A stretch of DNA of 64,000 nt from a virus: the IMG/VR virus record IMGVR_UViG_3300034060_000856, positions 1 through 64,000 of that record. One strand, written 5' to 3'. A program made the position numbers and the translations under genes. The notes under the pieces are model-generated. The model saw nothing but the letters and a program-made list of their open reading frames with translations. It was not told where the DNA came from and ran no database searches. The first letter of the stretch is position 1. Each line of letters begins with the position of its first letter. Below, piece by piece: positions 53,890 to 62,737 of the stretch.

Positions 53890-56109
53890 ATGAAAAAAAT
53901 AGATAACATATTATTTGAAGAACTAAACCGAATTAAAGCCCTTTTAAACGAACAAAGTGTAAAAAGTGATAGACTAGGTACAACAGGACAATTTCAAAGT
54001 TTTGTTCCACAAACACCAAAATTTAAAGGTAAATTAGTTCCATCTTTATCACAAAATGAACAGTATAGATCAAAATTTTTGAAGGATCCTTGTGAACTTT
54101 CTGGTGTTGATGCGTTTTATAGACAAAAAATGGTTGACGTTCCTGGGTACTATTCCGATTTTAAATTAGGGGAATGTTCTGCTGTGGAGTATTTTGGAGG
54201 ACAAGAAACCGCACTAAACACTATGAATATTAATAGAAATATTTACCAAGACGAACAAGGTTATTTTTTTAAAGTAAATACAGAAGGTAGTACTAAAGAA
54301 ACACAATTTGACGTTTCAATATACTTACCGCAAGATGAGTTTTTTAAACAATTACAAGGCAAAGCTAAATCATTTATTACTTTTTCTACGTGTCCTGCGG
54401 CTTGTAAATACAAACAAGGTCAACAATTAAATGATGATGAACAAAGTTCTAGATATGTACTTTTGTATCAATTAGCTGATCCTAGTAAAGCCACAGAAAC
54501 TAGTATTGCAACGCCACAAGGAATACAAACGTTTGGTTTAGAAACTATAGATAGAGGTTGGCAGTTCTCAACCGTAAATGTTTTAGAATCTGGTTATTAC
54601 TCGGTTTCAAATCCAGAACAAATGGCAACTTCAGAAATAAAAGAATATACAAGCACTGATTATGGTGAAAATCAAGCTAGAAGTGAATTTGATATATGGT
54701 ATGATGGTACTGCCGGTACAATAGCTCAAATAGGTATTGCCGTATTATTATCATACGTAACAGCTGGCGCAGCCGCTCCATATCTTGCCGCAATTGAGTC
54801 ACAAGGCGCTAGAATTTTTGCAAATTTAGCTTTGCAAACAACCGTTGAGTTAACCGTTGCAATACCTGAAGCGGTATATCTTTACGGTAGAGGAATGAAC
54901 AGTAATGCGGCCTTTGTGATAATGCTATCATTAATTCCAGTTGTACAAGCAAAAGTATTTAAAGGTGAATTTGCGGATCCGGCAGCATTTGGTTATGTCC
55001 ACGAATTAACAAGAAGATATGGTACTGGTCAGTTTAAAACACCGGCGGATTTAAAAAGATATGTAAATAGTTTAGGAAAAACAGAAAAAGCATCTCTTGA
55101 AAAATTATTAAAAGGGACACAGGATGCTTTAATTGCTAATGGTGGAAAAATGGCACAAGAAGAAGTTGCTGCAGTTATGGGGCTTGTTTTAAAAAATTCA
55201 GATACTGGAATAAATAAAATTGGATTTAGTTTAGGTCGTGTTGGTTATGAACAAATTATAGCACAATATGTACCAACCGCAACTCAAAATTTGATTAAAA
55301 ATGCAACATCTTTATTCGGGACACTTGGGTCAACATTATTGATCCACCCAATTACGGCATACCTAATAAAAGATGCCGATTGGGTCAAAAATCCACAAAA
55401 AATAGATATTGCACAAAAAACTTTAGAAAAGATTTTTAATTCTCAAAAAGATAAAAATAAAGAAAAAGTACAAAAAGAAGTAAAAGGTTTACAGACAAAA
55501 ATAGAAAAAGCAGCATATAATCAAAATAAATCAGAGGTCATCCAACCTATTTACGATTTAATTTTTTATATAGACGATTTATTAAAAATTGCGGAAAATA
55601 AGATAGTACTTGGACAAAGTTTAGAAGTTTTAAAAACCCAGTATAAAAGTGTAATAATTGGTCAATTACTATCGGAAATTGCTAGGGCTATTTATGAAGA
55701 AATGAAAGCTAGTCAAGGGGCTTCTTCTCCGACTGCGAATTATTTAGACCAAAATGGGTTACCGGTATCAACAAAACCTTGGTTTGAGATTCAGATCGAA
55801 ACTTGTAAATCTGAAGAACTTTATAAAATGAAACAACTAAACTTTACAAATATTGATAATCCTAGTGATATTGAAATAAAAAGAGCTTGTTCATTTAGAG
55901 ATTTTATTAGGTCAACATATCCTAGTATGGCTAATTTAAAACATTGTGGTTTTTATGAAGAAGGGGAACAAGTTCCACCACCAAAATGGTTTTATATAAA
56001 AGATTGTGAATTTAAGAAAATTTGGAATGGGGTTGAAACTAAAACCAATAAAAGATATTGTGAATTGTGGCTAGAATCGTTAATTAACAAAAAAAAACAA
56101 AAAGTATAA
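53890..56109 (+). CDS. Large virion-type protein with hydrophobic middle, 739 aa
   Basis: MKKIDNILFEELNRIKALLN begins like a class D leader, with I-L-F-E-E and then L-L-N-E at 18-21. The middle (about 280-360) has several hydrophobic, Ala/Gly-rich segments able to insert in membranes. The rest is K/N/Q-rich and mostly helical. The combination resembles large internal ejection proteins of other phages, which I infer by analogy only. Confidence 0.65.
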   Translation: MKKIDNILFEELNRIKALLNEQSVKSDRLGTTGQFQSFVPQTPKFKGKLVPSLSQNEQYRSKFLKDPCELSGVDAFYRQKMVDVPGYYSDFKLGECSAVEYFGGQETALNTMNINRNIYQDEQGYFFKVNTEGSTKETQFDVSIYLPQDEFFKQLQGKAKSFITFSTCPAACKYKQGQQLNDDEQSSRYVLLYQLADPSKATETSIATPQGIQTFGLETIDRGWQFSTVNVLESGYYSVSNPEQMATSEIKEYTSTDYGENQARSEFDIWYDGTAGTIAQIGIAVLLSYVTAGAAAPYLAAIESQGARIFANLALQTTVELTVAIPEAVYLYGRGMNSNAAFVIMLSLIPVVQAKVFKGEFADPAAFGYVHELTRRYGTGQFKTPADLKRYVNSLGKTEKASLEKLLKGTQDALIANGGKMAQEEVAAVMGLVLKNSDTGINKIGFSLGRVGYEQIIAQYVPTATQNLIKNATSLFGTLGSTLLIHPITAYLIKDADWVKNPQKIDIAQKTLEKIFNSQKDKNKEKVQKEVKGLQTKIEKAAYNQNKSEVIQPIYDLIFYIDDLLKIAENKIVLGQSLEVLKTQYKSVIIGQLLSEIARAIYEEMKASQGASSPTANYLDQNGLPVSTKPWFEIQIETCKSEELYKMKQLNFTNIDNPSDIEIKRACSFRDFIRSTYPSMANLKHCGFYEEGEQVPPPKWFYIKDCEFKKIWNGVETKTNKRYCELWLESLINKKKQKV

Positions 56110-56167
56110 ATCAAAAAACATAAATAAAAAAAAATAGATTTTATTATATTTTTTTTATTTATTTAAT

Positions 56168-56175
56168 ATATTTAT
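56168..56175 (+). promoter_or_regulatory. Late-type box
   Basis: ATATTTAT 15 bases before the ATG at 56191. Confidence 0.5.
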
Positions 56176-56190
56176 TAAAAAATGTAAAAT

Positions 56191-58218
56191 ATGAAAAATT
56201 CAAAACTACTCCTTGAGGAGGTTTTTAGAATGCGCGAACTTATGGGGTTTCCCTCAACTGATAAAGTCTTAAATTTATTAAAAGAAAGTGTTGGTGAAGG
56301 AATAAATGATTTTTGGAAATTTTTAGGGAAGGAATTAGCTTCTACTACTGACGAAGCAACAAAACTTACCAACATACAGAAGGCCTACGATGGTTTAGAT
56401 GCTTTAGACAAAAATACGATTGACGAGTTCATAAGAATTAAAAGAGGAGTTAGTGGTAGCTTTACAATCACCGATTTGATGAGTCTTTATAAAACTAAAG
56501 GATTACAACAATTAGTTAATGATATGGCAAATGATCAAGCACGATTACAACAATTACTTATAAAAAACCGTTTTAGCTTTAATATCCGTCCTGGTGAAAA
56601 TATTATTACTTCAACAACAAGACTTTTAAACGATCCAAATATCTCAGATGAGGTAAAAGGAATTTATCAAAAAACACAACAAATGGCAAAAAATCCTAGT
56701 GAAGTAGTTGGTGAATCAGAATTGGAGGCCTATTTAACCCAAATGGTTAAATTTAAAAATTCCCCAGAGTTCAAAAAGTTGAGTTCAGATGTACAAGACG
56801 ATATAAATAAAACGTATGACGAATTGAATGCCATACAAGTTAAGGCTGAAAAAGAAAGAATTGCTTTTGAAGCGTCGATTGAACCTGGTAGGTATGATGA
56901 CGATGTGTTAGCTGATGTTGACACAAATCTTGGTGATGATTTTGAAGCAGAACAAATCATAACAAGAGCTGAAGATGAAGCCGGTGATGCCGCAAGAGGT
57001 GCTGATGAGACTGGTGGTCGAACATATAGTATGCCAGAAGTAGAAGAAGAACGAATTGTAGAACTATCCATAGATGAAATAAGGACTCAAAAATACACCG
57101 GTATGGATGATATGTTATTAAAACAAGAATATGCAGTATTGATTGCAGGTATTAAAGGTAATAAAGTTAAATTCCCATTTGATAAAAACGTCCTAGCTCT
57201 ATTCAAAGAAATGGAACAAAGAGGTTTATTAAAAAATGATGATCTTGTTGGTAATATTTTAGCTAGTAACATCACAATGAACCCTAATGTTATTGCAATG
57301 CAAAAATTATTATCTGAATATGAAATATATAAAAAGAAAATGTTGAAAGACAATGTTAAAATTGTTGGTCCTGATGGTATCCTTAAAGATAGTGCACCAT
57401 TAGATTTTGTTGATTGGGCAATTAAAAATAAAAGAACAATACCAACTAATGTAAATTCACAAACTTTACTAAATAAAACTTCGGAGTATTTAGATTTTGT
57501 TTTTCTATGGCCACTTAGAAGACTCATTGGTAAAAGTACAGAGCAAGGAAGTTTCTCTAGAGCTTTACTTAATTTATTATTAGGATATGGGGGTGGAGCA
57601 TCTCTTGGTTGGGGTTTTTACGCCTCTTTAAAAAGTTATGGTCAAGCTGGAATTAGTTTTTTGGATTCAACACCTATCGCACAAAAACAAGCAATAAAAA
57701 CTGGTTTAAAAACTTACTTTACTTATGATAATCCTCAATTAATTATTAATGGTGAAACAGAGTCTATCTATGGTACAAGTATTGACCAAAGTAGACAAGC
57801 AAACATACAATTTAAAAATGCCACACCAACACCAATTTTTGATTTAGATATTAAACAAAGACAGTTTTCATTGGATCCTGGCATAGTAATAAAGGGTAAA
57901 ACATATAATGCATTTCTTATTAATTTTGGTGAAGGTAATTTTATTACACAAGGTTCAGAAAATTTTGGTAATAAAAATATATTAGTTGCAATAACCCAAT
58001 CAACTAAAACACCTACAACCACAACTCAAAAAGGAACAGAAGCAATTTTTAAAACCTCAAATTTCGCACAAGGTAAAACAATAACAGCATTTGTTTATAA
58101 AGGAATTGTAAATAACAAAGAACAATACGAAGTGAAATTCTATTCAAATACAGATCCTGATAAAAATGTAGTATCAAGAACATATTACTTTGATGGTACT
58201 AATTGGACAAAAAATTAA
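56191..58218 (+). CDS. Large leader-like virion protein, 675 aa
   Basis: MKNSKLLLEEVFRMRELMGF, with L-L-E-E at 7-10 and a second L-L-K-E-S near residue 30. Acidic, helical N-terminal 300 residues. A hydrophobic segment (about 460-480, LLNLLLGYGGGASLGWGFYA) is likely membrane inserted. Beta-rich C-terminus. Related in layout to the 53890 product. Inferred internal virion protein. Confidence 0.65.
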   Translation: MKNSKLLLEEVFRMRELMGFPSTDKVLNLLKESVGEGINDFWKFLGKELASTTDEATKLTNIQKAYDGLDALDKNTIDEFIRIKRGVSGSFTITDLMSLYKTKGLQQLVNDMANDQARLQQLLIKNRFSFNIRPGENIITSTTRLLNDPNISDEVKGIYQKTQQMAKNPSEVVGESELEAYLTQMVKFKNSPEFKKLSSDVQDDINKTYDELNAIQVKAEKERIAFEASIEPGRYDDDVLADVDTNLGDDFEAEQIITRAEDEAGDAARGADETGGRTYSMPEVEEERIVELSIDEIRTQKYTGMDDMLLKQEYAVLIAGIKGNKVKFPFDKNVLALFKEMEQRGLLKNDDLVGNILASNITMNPNVIAMQKLLSEYEIYKKKMLKDNVKIVGPDGILKDSAPLDFVDWAIKNKRTIPTNVNSQTLLNKTSEYLDFVFLWPLRRLIGKSTEQGSFSRALLNLLLGYGGGASLGWGFYASLKSYGQAGISFLDSTPIAQKQAIKTGLKTYFTYDNPQLIINGETESIYGTSIDQSRQANIQFKNATPTPIFDLDIKQRQFSLDPGIVIKGKTYNAFLINFGEGNFITQGSENFGNKNILVAITQSTKTPTTTTQKGTEAIFKTSNFAQGKTITAFVYKGIVNNKEQYEVKFYSNTDPDKNVVSRTYYFDGTNWTKN

Positions 58219-58229
58219 TTTAAGTAAAA

Positions 58230-60248
58230 ATGGGTAAATGTAAAGGTAAAATAGTAGACTGTGATGGACCATATGATTGTTATGATCCGTCTGATGATGA
58301 ATGCTATAAAAATGTTGGTAATTCAAAACCACAACCAGTGCCAGATAATAATAAGAAAAAAACAACTCCGATACCAGCACCAGTACCAAAAAATGTCTGT
58401 AAGGATGACTACGGTATTGAAATATCTGATAAATTTTTCGATCCGGAAATGAAAACAGAAAGGGGTATTAAAGCTTTTAAAGACTTTTTAAAAAAATATT
58501 ATCCAGAGTTAGTAACAAGAATTGCAGGTAGTCCAGATAATTTAGATAAAGCTAAATATAATGATTGTATTGTTATTAAACTTTTCAATACATCTGATCC
58601 AGTAAGAAACAGAATTATTGGTGATTATGTGTATGATGATTGGAAGGACTTTGTTAATGGTTGGGAAAACTCAACAAGTAAAACACCTGAAGAATTTCAA
58701 ACCTGGTTGAGGCGTGAAAAAAAATCAAGTGGGAAAATAAACGCAACAAAAGAAGATTGGGAAAAAATAGTTGGCGAGGGTTGGTTTTCATCTGGAGGAA
58801 GAATATCAGAAATAAACAACAATACGGTTCTTCTATATAAGTACGATTCTCAAGATAATATACTTAAATTTGATGCTTTAACCGAAACAGGTGAACTTGA
58901 TTTTGAAAAGATCAAATCTGATTTAGAAGTTAAGGATGGTAGTATTAGTTATTATTATAATACATACCCAGTTGATTATACTGGTGATGTATTATACCCT
59001 AAAATTTCTGATGAATATCAACTCTATTTAGGTGAAACAGGTTCTTTAAGAACAAAGAAAACAGCAACTATTGGTCTTGAGAGTCCTGTTGTACTTAAAG
59101 AAAACTATTTTAGAAAATTTCTTTTAGAAAAAATAAGAGAAAAGAATGTATATAAGACTATTTTTGTTGAGGATATAAAAACACCACAGACATCACAACC
59201 AACTGTTATTGGAAAACGTGGTGGTACTAAAATCAATACTGAAACAAAAACAGAAACAGATGTTTTCGGGTTAAACAATCCAGAAAATAATTTGGTAACT
59301 ACCGAAGCAAAAAAGAATTTCATTAATACTAAAACACCAACGATTCAAATTCTAATTAATAGAGGTGCGAGATCAAATGACTTTTTAGCTTGGAATACAC
59401 TAGCTGCTTCATTGGATGCTACAGAATTGACATATAAAGATAAAGACGGTAAAGACATAACAATTGATGAAAATAATTCATTTAATGTTGGCGAACCAGC
59501 ACAAAAGGGTCAATATACTGAACAACCATTTTATAATGTTTTAAATATAACCGGTAACGAATTAAACACCGGAAAAATTTACACACCAATATCGGTTACA
59601 AATAAACAACCATATATAGATGTTAAAGTAAGTATTCCTTTTTGTAGAACACAATTAATTAATTATTTAAAAGACGGTTTAAGTCAAAATTATTCAGGTA
59701 ATCCCCAACAAAATTGGAATAGAAAATATGAAATCTGTGGTTGTAACCAAAGAGGTGGATATGAACCATTTAAATTCTATCGTAAATTACCACAATTCGG
59801 AAAAAATCAAACTGGTCGTGAAAAACTAGATGTAAGACCAAATTCTTCTGTCTTTACTCAAACTGACAAGATTATAAATCCGGAAACGGGAGAGGAAGAA
59901 GTTTTTGTTGGTGATGTTGGGGGATCAGCGTCTCCATTTATACCGGTACTCAATAAGAAATTAAATTGGGAAGAAATAAAAAACATACTTAGCGGTGGGA
60001 TTTATAAAAGTAGAGATGGTGTTAATAGAACAATTGATTCAGAATTAGTTATAGCTGGTTTTGACGAAGGTGGTGATTGTGTAAGTAATAAATTTATAAG
60101 TGCATACCCATATAAACCAACAACAGAAATACAAAAAGAATCATTTGATGAAAGAATTGATAATAAACTTTTAGAGTCAATTAAAGATAAAAATAAAAAA
60201 GAAAGTATAATAGAGAACGTTCTTAAAAATTTACTAAAAGATAAATAA
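58230..60248 (+). CDS. Large protein with Cys-rich start, 672 aa
   Basis: MGKCKGKIVDCDGPYDCYDP places four Cys in the first 30 residues, then a P/K linker and C-K-D-D-Y-G-I. A long acidic/basic body with Gly-rich turns follows. The end is a charged helix (NKLLESIKDKNKKESIIENV). No leader of the main classes. Twelve bases after the previous gene and followed by a terminator, so it closes the large-protein run. Possible structural protein; unrecognised. Confidence 0.6.
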   Translation: MGKCKGKIVDCDGPYDCYDPSDDECYKNVGNSKPQPVPDNNKKKTTPIPAPVPKNVCKDDYGIEISDKFFDPEMKTERGIKAFKDFLKKYYPELVTRIAGSPDNLDKAKYNDCIVIKLFNTSDPVRNRIIGDYVYDDWKDFVNGWENSTSKTPEEFQTWLRREKKSSGKINATKEDWEKIVGEGWFSSGGRISEINNNTVLLYKYDSQDNILKFDALTETGELDFEKIKSDLEVKDGSISYYYNTYPVDYTGDVLYPKISDEYQLYLGETGSLRTKKTATIGLESPVVLKENYFRKFLLEKIREKNVYKTIFVEDIKTPQTSQPTVIGKRGGTKINTETKTETDVFGLNNPENNLVTTEAKKNFINTKTPTIQILINRGARSNDFLAWNTLAASLDATELTYKDKDGKDITIDENNSFNVGEPAQKGQYTEQPFYNVLNITGNELNTGKIYTPISVTNKQPYIDVKVSIPFCRTQLINYLKDGLSQNYSGNPQQNWNRKYEICGCNQRGGYEPFKFYRKLPQFGKNQTGREKLDVRPNSSVFTQTDKIINPETGEEEVFVGDVGGSASPFIPVLNKKLNWEEIKNILSGGIYKSRDGVNRTIDSELVIAGFDEGGDCVSNKFISAYPYKPTTEIQKESFDERIDNKLLESIKDKNKKESIIENVLKNLLKDK

Positions 60249-60347
60249 TAAGAAACTTGTTTGGTGTAGTTACCGAATAAGGATAAACCATCTAAAGAAA
60301 GGGAGGTGTTCAGTTTATCTAGCAGAATAGGAGCTTAGGTTCCTATT
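60249..60347 (+). ncRNA. Candidate structured transcript or attenuator
   Basis: About 100 bases without an ORF, with mixed-composition stems (GAAAGGGAGGTG and others) ending in a terminator hairpin AATAGGA / TCCTATT (60326-60347) and TTG-T-rich tail. Less AT-biased than other intergenic DNA. It could be a small RNA or the trailer of the 58230 gene. Confidence 0.35.
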
Positions 60348-60365
60348 TTGTTTTAAGGTTGGGCT

Positions 60366-60373
60366 ATATTTAT
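60366..60373 (+). promoter_or_regulatory. Late-type box
   Basis: ATATTTAT within CTATATTTATTATT, 15 bases before the ATG at 60389. Confidence 0.5.
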
Positions 60374-60388
60374 TATTAAATATCTTTT

Positions 60389-60985
60389 ATGTTTTCAGTG
60401 GTAATACCAACAATGTGGCAAAGTGAATATCTTTTACTTATGCTACCAATATACGAAAATTGTGATTTAGTAGTGGAAGTCATATTGATAGATAATGCTT
60501 TTGAAAAAAAACCGAATTTAACAGATTTTAAAAAAATTAGATATTATTCAGAATTTAAAAATATTTTTGTAAACCCAGCATGGAATGTTGGTTACAAACT
60601 GGCTAAACACAAAATCATTTTAGCAAATGATGATATATTAATTGAAAATTTAACAGAAGTTTTACAAGAAATAAAAAATTCTAATTTTGATATTATAGGT
60701 GTTAGTTGGGAGCAAAGTAACACTTTAAGAATTGAAGAGATTGACGAATTTAAAAGATCCGGATTTGGATGTTTTATGTATGTAAAACATTATACAACAA
60801 TTCCAGAAAATTATCTAATATTTAGAGGTGATTATATTTTATTCCAAAATAACACTAGGAGGGGTGAATTATTCAATCCAAAGATAAAAGGTGAAATTGG
60901 TAAAACAAGAAAAAGCGATGAGACACTAAGAGAAATTTCATTAAATGATCTGTGTAAATATTCCCAAAACAATTTAAATGTATGA
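60389..60985 (+). CDS. Putative glycosyltransferase (GT-A fold), 198 aa
   Basis: MFSVVIPTMWQSEYLLLML is a typical GT2 start, NPAWNVGYKLAKH corresponds to the helix after strand 4, and IILANDDILI gives a DD motif in the DxD position. Shorter than most GT2 enzymes. ATGA overlap with the next GT2 gene, so the two form a unit. The acceptor might be a virion or surface glycan. Confidence 0.7.
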   Translation: MFSVVIPTMWQSEYLLLMLPIYENCDLVVEVILIDNAFEKKPNLTDFKKIRYYSEFKNIFVNPAWNVGYKLAKHKIILANDDILIENLTEVLQEIKNSNFDIIGVSWEQSNTLRIEEIDEFKRSGFGCFMYVKHYTTIPENYLIFRGDYILFQNNTRRGELFNPKIKGEIGKTRKSDETLREISLNDLCKYSQNNLNV

Positions 60986-61953
60986 ATAAAATTTTTGACA
61001 TAACGGTTGTAATCCCAACGTATAATAACATTGAATATCTTGAAGAAATGCTAGAGTCTATAAATAACTCTAAACAAAATTATACAGTTGAGGTTCTAGT
61101 TGGTATTGACGGTTGTAAAAAAACTTTGGACTTTGTTAAAACCAATTTTTTTGACGAGAATGTAAGGTTTCTTTTTTTTGAACAAAATGGTGGCCCGTAT
61201 ACAATAAAAAATACCCTAGTACAAAAAGCAAGTGCGGAAAAAATAATTTTTTTTGATTCTGATGATTTAATGTCAGAAAATTTAATACCAAAAATAATAA
61301 AGACATTGGATTTGTTTAAGATTTGTAAATTTCGTTATAAAAACTTTATTTATAATAAAACTGATAATTATAAACAATCGGTTTCATATGGTGAAGGTGT
61401 TTTTGGTATAACAAAAAGTTTATTTTTAGAAATGAATGGGTTTGAGCCTTGGATTTGTGCTGCAGATAGTGATTTTTGGGGTAGGGTATATAAATCAAAT
61501 GTAAAAGCTAGATTTATAAATGAAATATTAATGCTTCGCAGAATACATAATAATCAATTAACAAAAAGAAATGATACTGGAATGCGATCAACTTTGCGAG
61601 CTTATTATTGGAAATTAAGTAAGTCAAAAAGAGGAAATGGTAACCCATCTTTTTTGAGTGTTCGAAAATACTTTGAAATCCACGATGTTAATTCAGAAAG
61701 ATTAAAATTTGAACAAATTAGTATTTTAAGAAAAAAGGAAGTTCTAATTGAGAGTGTAAAATCGGTATTAATGTCTAACAATTTAATTGTTCCACCATCG
61801 AAACCAAAAAAACAACCTCCAGTCGAGTTAAACTACGATCTTGTAAATAAGTTAATGATAAAAAAATTAAATCAAACTCAAGAACAAGAAAAAAAACCAA
61901 GTTTAATCCCAGATAGACAAAATCTTTTTGATTTAAAAAGAAAAAAGGTTTGA
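60982..61953 (+). CDS. Family 2 glycosyltransferase, 323 aa
   Basis: ITVVIPTYNNIEYLEEMLES start, VLVGIDG, EQNGGPYTIKN and IIFFDSDDLMSE (the metal-binding D-S-D-D) are standard. A later W-x-C-A-A-D-S-D-F-W-G-R segment is the substrate-side ED-like motif. The C-terminal 90 residues are basic with a P-K-K-Q-P-P linker. Transfers a sugar from a nucleotide donor; target unknown. Confidence 0.85.
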   Translation: MNKIFDITVVIPTYNNIEYLEEMLESINNSKQNYTVEVLVGIDGCKKTLDFVKTNFFDENVRFLFFEQNGGPYTIKNTLVQKASAEKIIFFDSDDLMSENLIPKIIKTLDLFKICKFRYKNFIYNKTDNYKQSVSYGEGVFGITKSLFLEMNGFEPWICAADSDFWGRVYKSNVKARFINEILMLRRIHNNQLTKRNDTGMRSTLRAYYWKLSKSKRGNGNPSFLSVRKYFEIHDVNSERLKFEQISILRKKEVLIESVKSVLMSNNLIVPPSKPKKQPPVELNYDLVNKLMIKKLNQTQEQEKKPSLIPDRQNLFDLKRKKV

Positions 61954-61993
61954 TATATTATATAATATTTTTTATCTTTATAAAAAAGAAAAT

Positions 61994-62173
61994 ATGTACG
62001 TAATAGTTAAACACATCAAATTAGAGGAAAGTAAAAAAAGAGTTCCTGTTATCTTACTTAATACTCAAAGTGAAATTTGGGAATTTGACACAGAAAAAGA
62101 GGCTGAAAAAATGAGAGAAGTTTTTGAATTAAATTCAGATTCGGGACATATTTACGAAATTAAAAGGATTTAA
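61994..62173 (+). CDS. Small protein, 59 aa
   Basis: ATG 61994, stop 62171-62173. MYVIVKHIKLEESKKRVPVI, then N-T-Q-S-E-I-W-E-F and an acidic helix. A TTTGA (about 61949) and TATCTTTA pair upstream is a host-like promoter. Unrecognised. Confidence 0.55.
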   Translation: MYVIVKHIKLEESKKRVPVILLNTQSEIWEFDTEKEAEKMREVFELNSDSGHIYEIKRI

Positions 62174-62188
62174 TAAAAATGTTATACT

Positions 62189-62293
62189 ATGGAAGAAATA
62201 CTTGAAGAAATCCATTTTGAGTTTGTTGATTCGGACGATTTCATACATTTTATAAAATTATTGGTAGAATTACAACAAACTGAAGATAACTGA
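62189..62293 (+). CDS. Tiny acidic peptide, 34 aa
   Basis: ATG 62189, stop 62291-62293, right before a late-type box. Very acidic with hydrophobic positions in helix spacing. Position and spacing support it weakly. Confidence 0.4.
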   Translation: MEEILEEIHFEFVDSDDFIHFIKLLVELQQTEDN

Positions 62294-62300
62294 TATTTAT
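62293..62300 (+). promoter_or_regulatory. Late-type box, 5-base gap to ATG
   Basis: ATATTTAT five bases before the ATG at 62306. Confidence 0.6.
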
Positions 62301-62305
62301 TTTAT

Positions 62306-62737
62306 ATGAAAGTAAGATTAACTGAATCAGAATTAGTTTCTTTGATAGAAAAAATCATCAAAGAAGAAAGAACAACTATGGATGATATTAAATACATACA
62401 TCCAGAGACAGGGAAAGAATGTCTTATAAAAGTTGCAAAACACAAATATACAAATAGGTTTGGTGCTGAATATGGATCTATTTTGGTTTGTGATGAATAT
62501 GGTGATGGTGAATATATGACCGTTGCCGAATTACCAATTAATGGTTCTAGTTTTGAAGAGGTGAGTGATATGATATGTAATAATCTTGAACGAGTATTTG
62601 AGATTTTAAACAAAATGTTAGCTGGCGAAAGTGAAGAAATAACAGAAGATTATAGTAAATACAGTAAATGGGATGTTATAGACCAGCCTATTGTTTGTTC
62701 AGGTAGACCAAAAAGGAAAAGAAGTTGGGAAGCTTAG
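62306..62737 (+). CDS. Leader protein (class A), 143 aa
   Basis: MKVRLTESELVSLIEKIIKE, with L-T-E and I-K-E-E. Alpha/beta body: YIHPETGKECLIKV, then G-S-I-L-V-C-D-E-Y-G, and an acidic helical end. Overlaps the 3' end of the RgpF-like gene by four bases. Inferred internal virion protein; function unknown. Confidence 0.65.
   Translation: MKVRLTESELVSLIEKIIKEERTTMDDIKYIHPETGKECLIKVAKHKYTNRFGAEYGSILVCDEYGDGEYMTVAELPINGSSFEEVSDMICNNLERVFEILNKMLAGESEEITEDYSKYSKWDVIDQPIVCSGRPKRKRSWEA

Noticed and set aside
56730-57071. Minus-strand ORF of 113 residues
   Set aside because: Antisense shadow of the 56191 gene; Ser-rich composition arises from reading Asp/Glu codons backwards.
57087-57527. Minus-strand ORF of 146 residues
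   Set aside because: Antisense to the 56191 gene; low-complexity S/L/F composition typical of reverse-strand readings.
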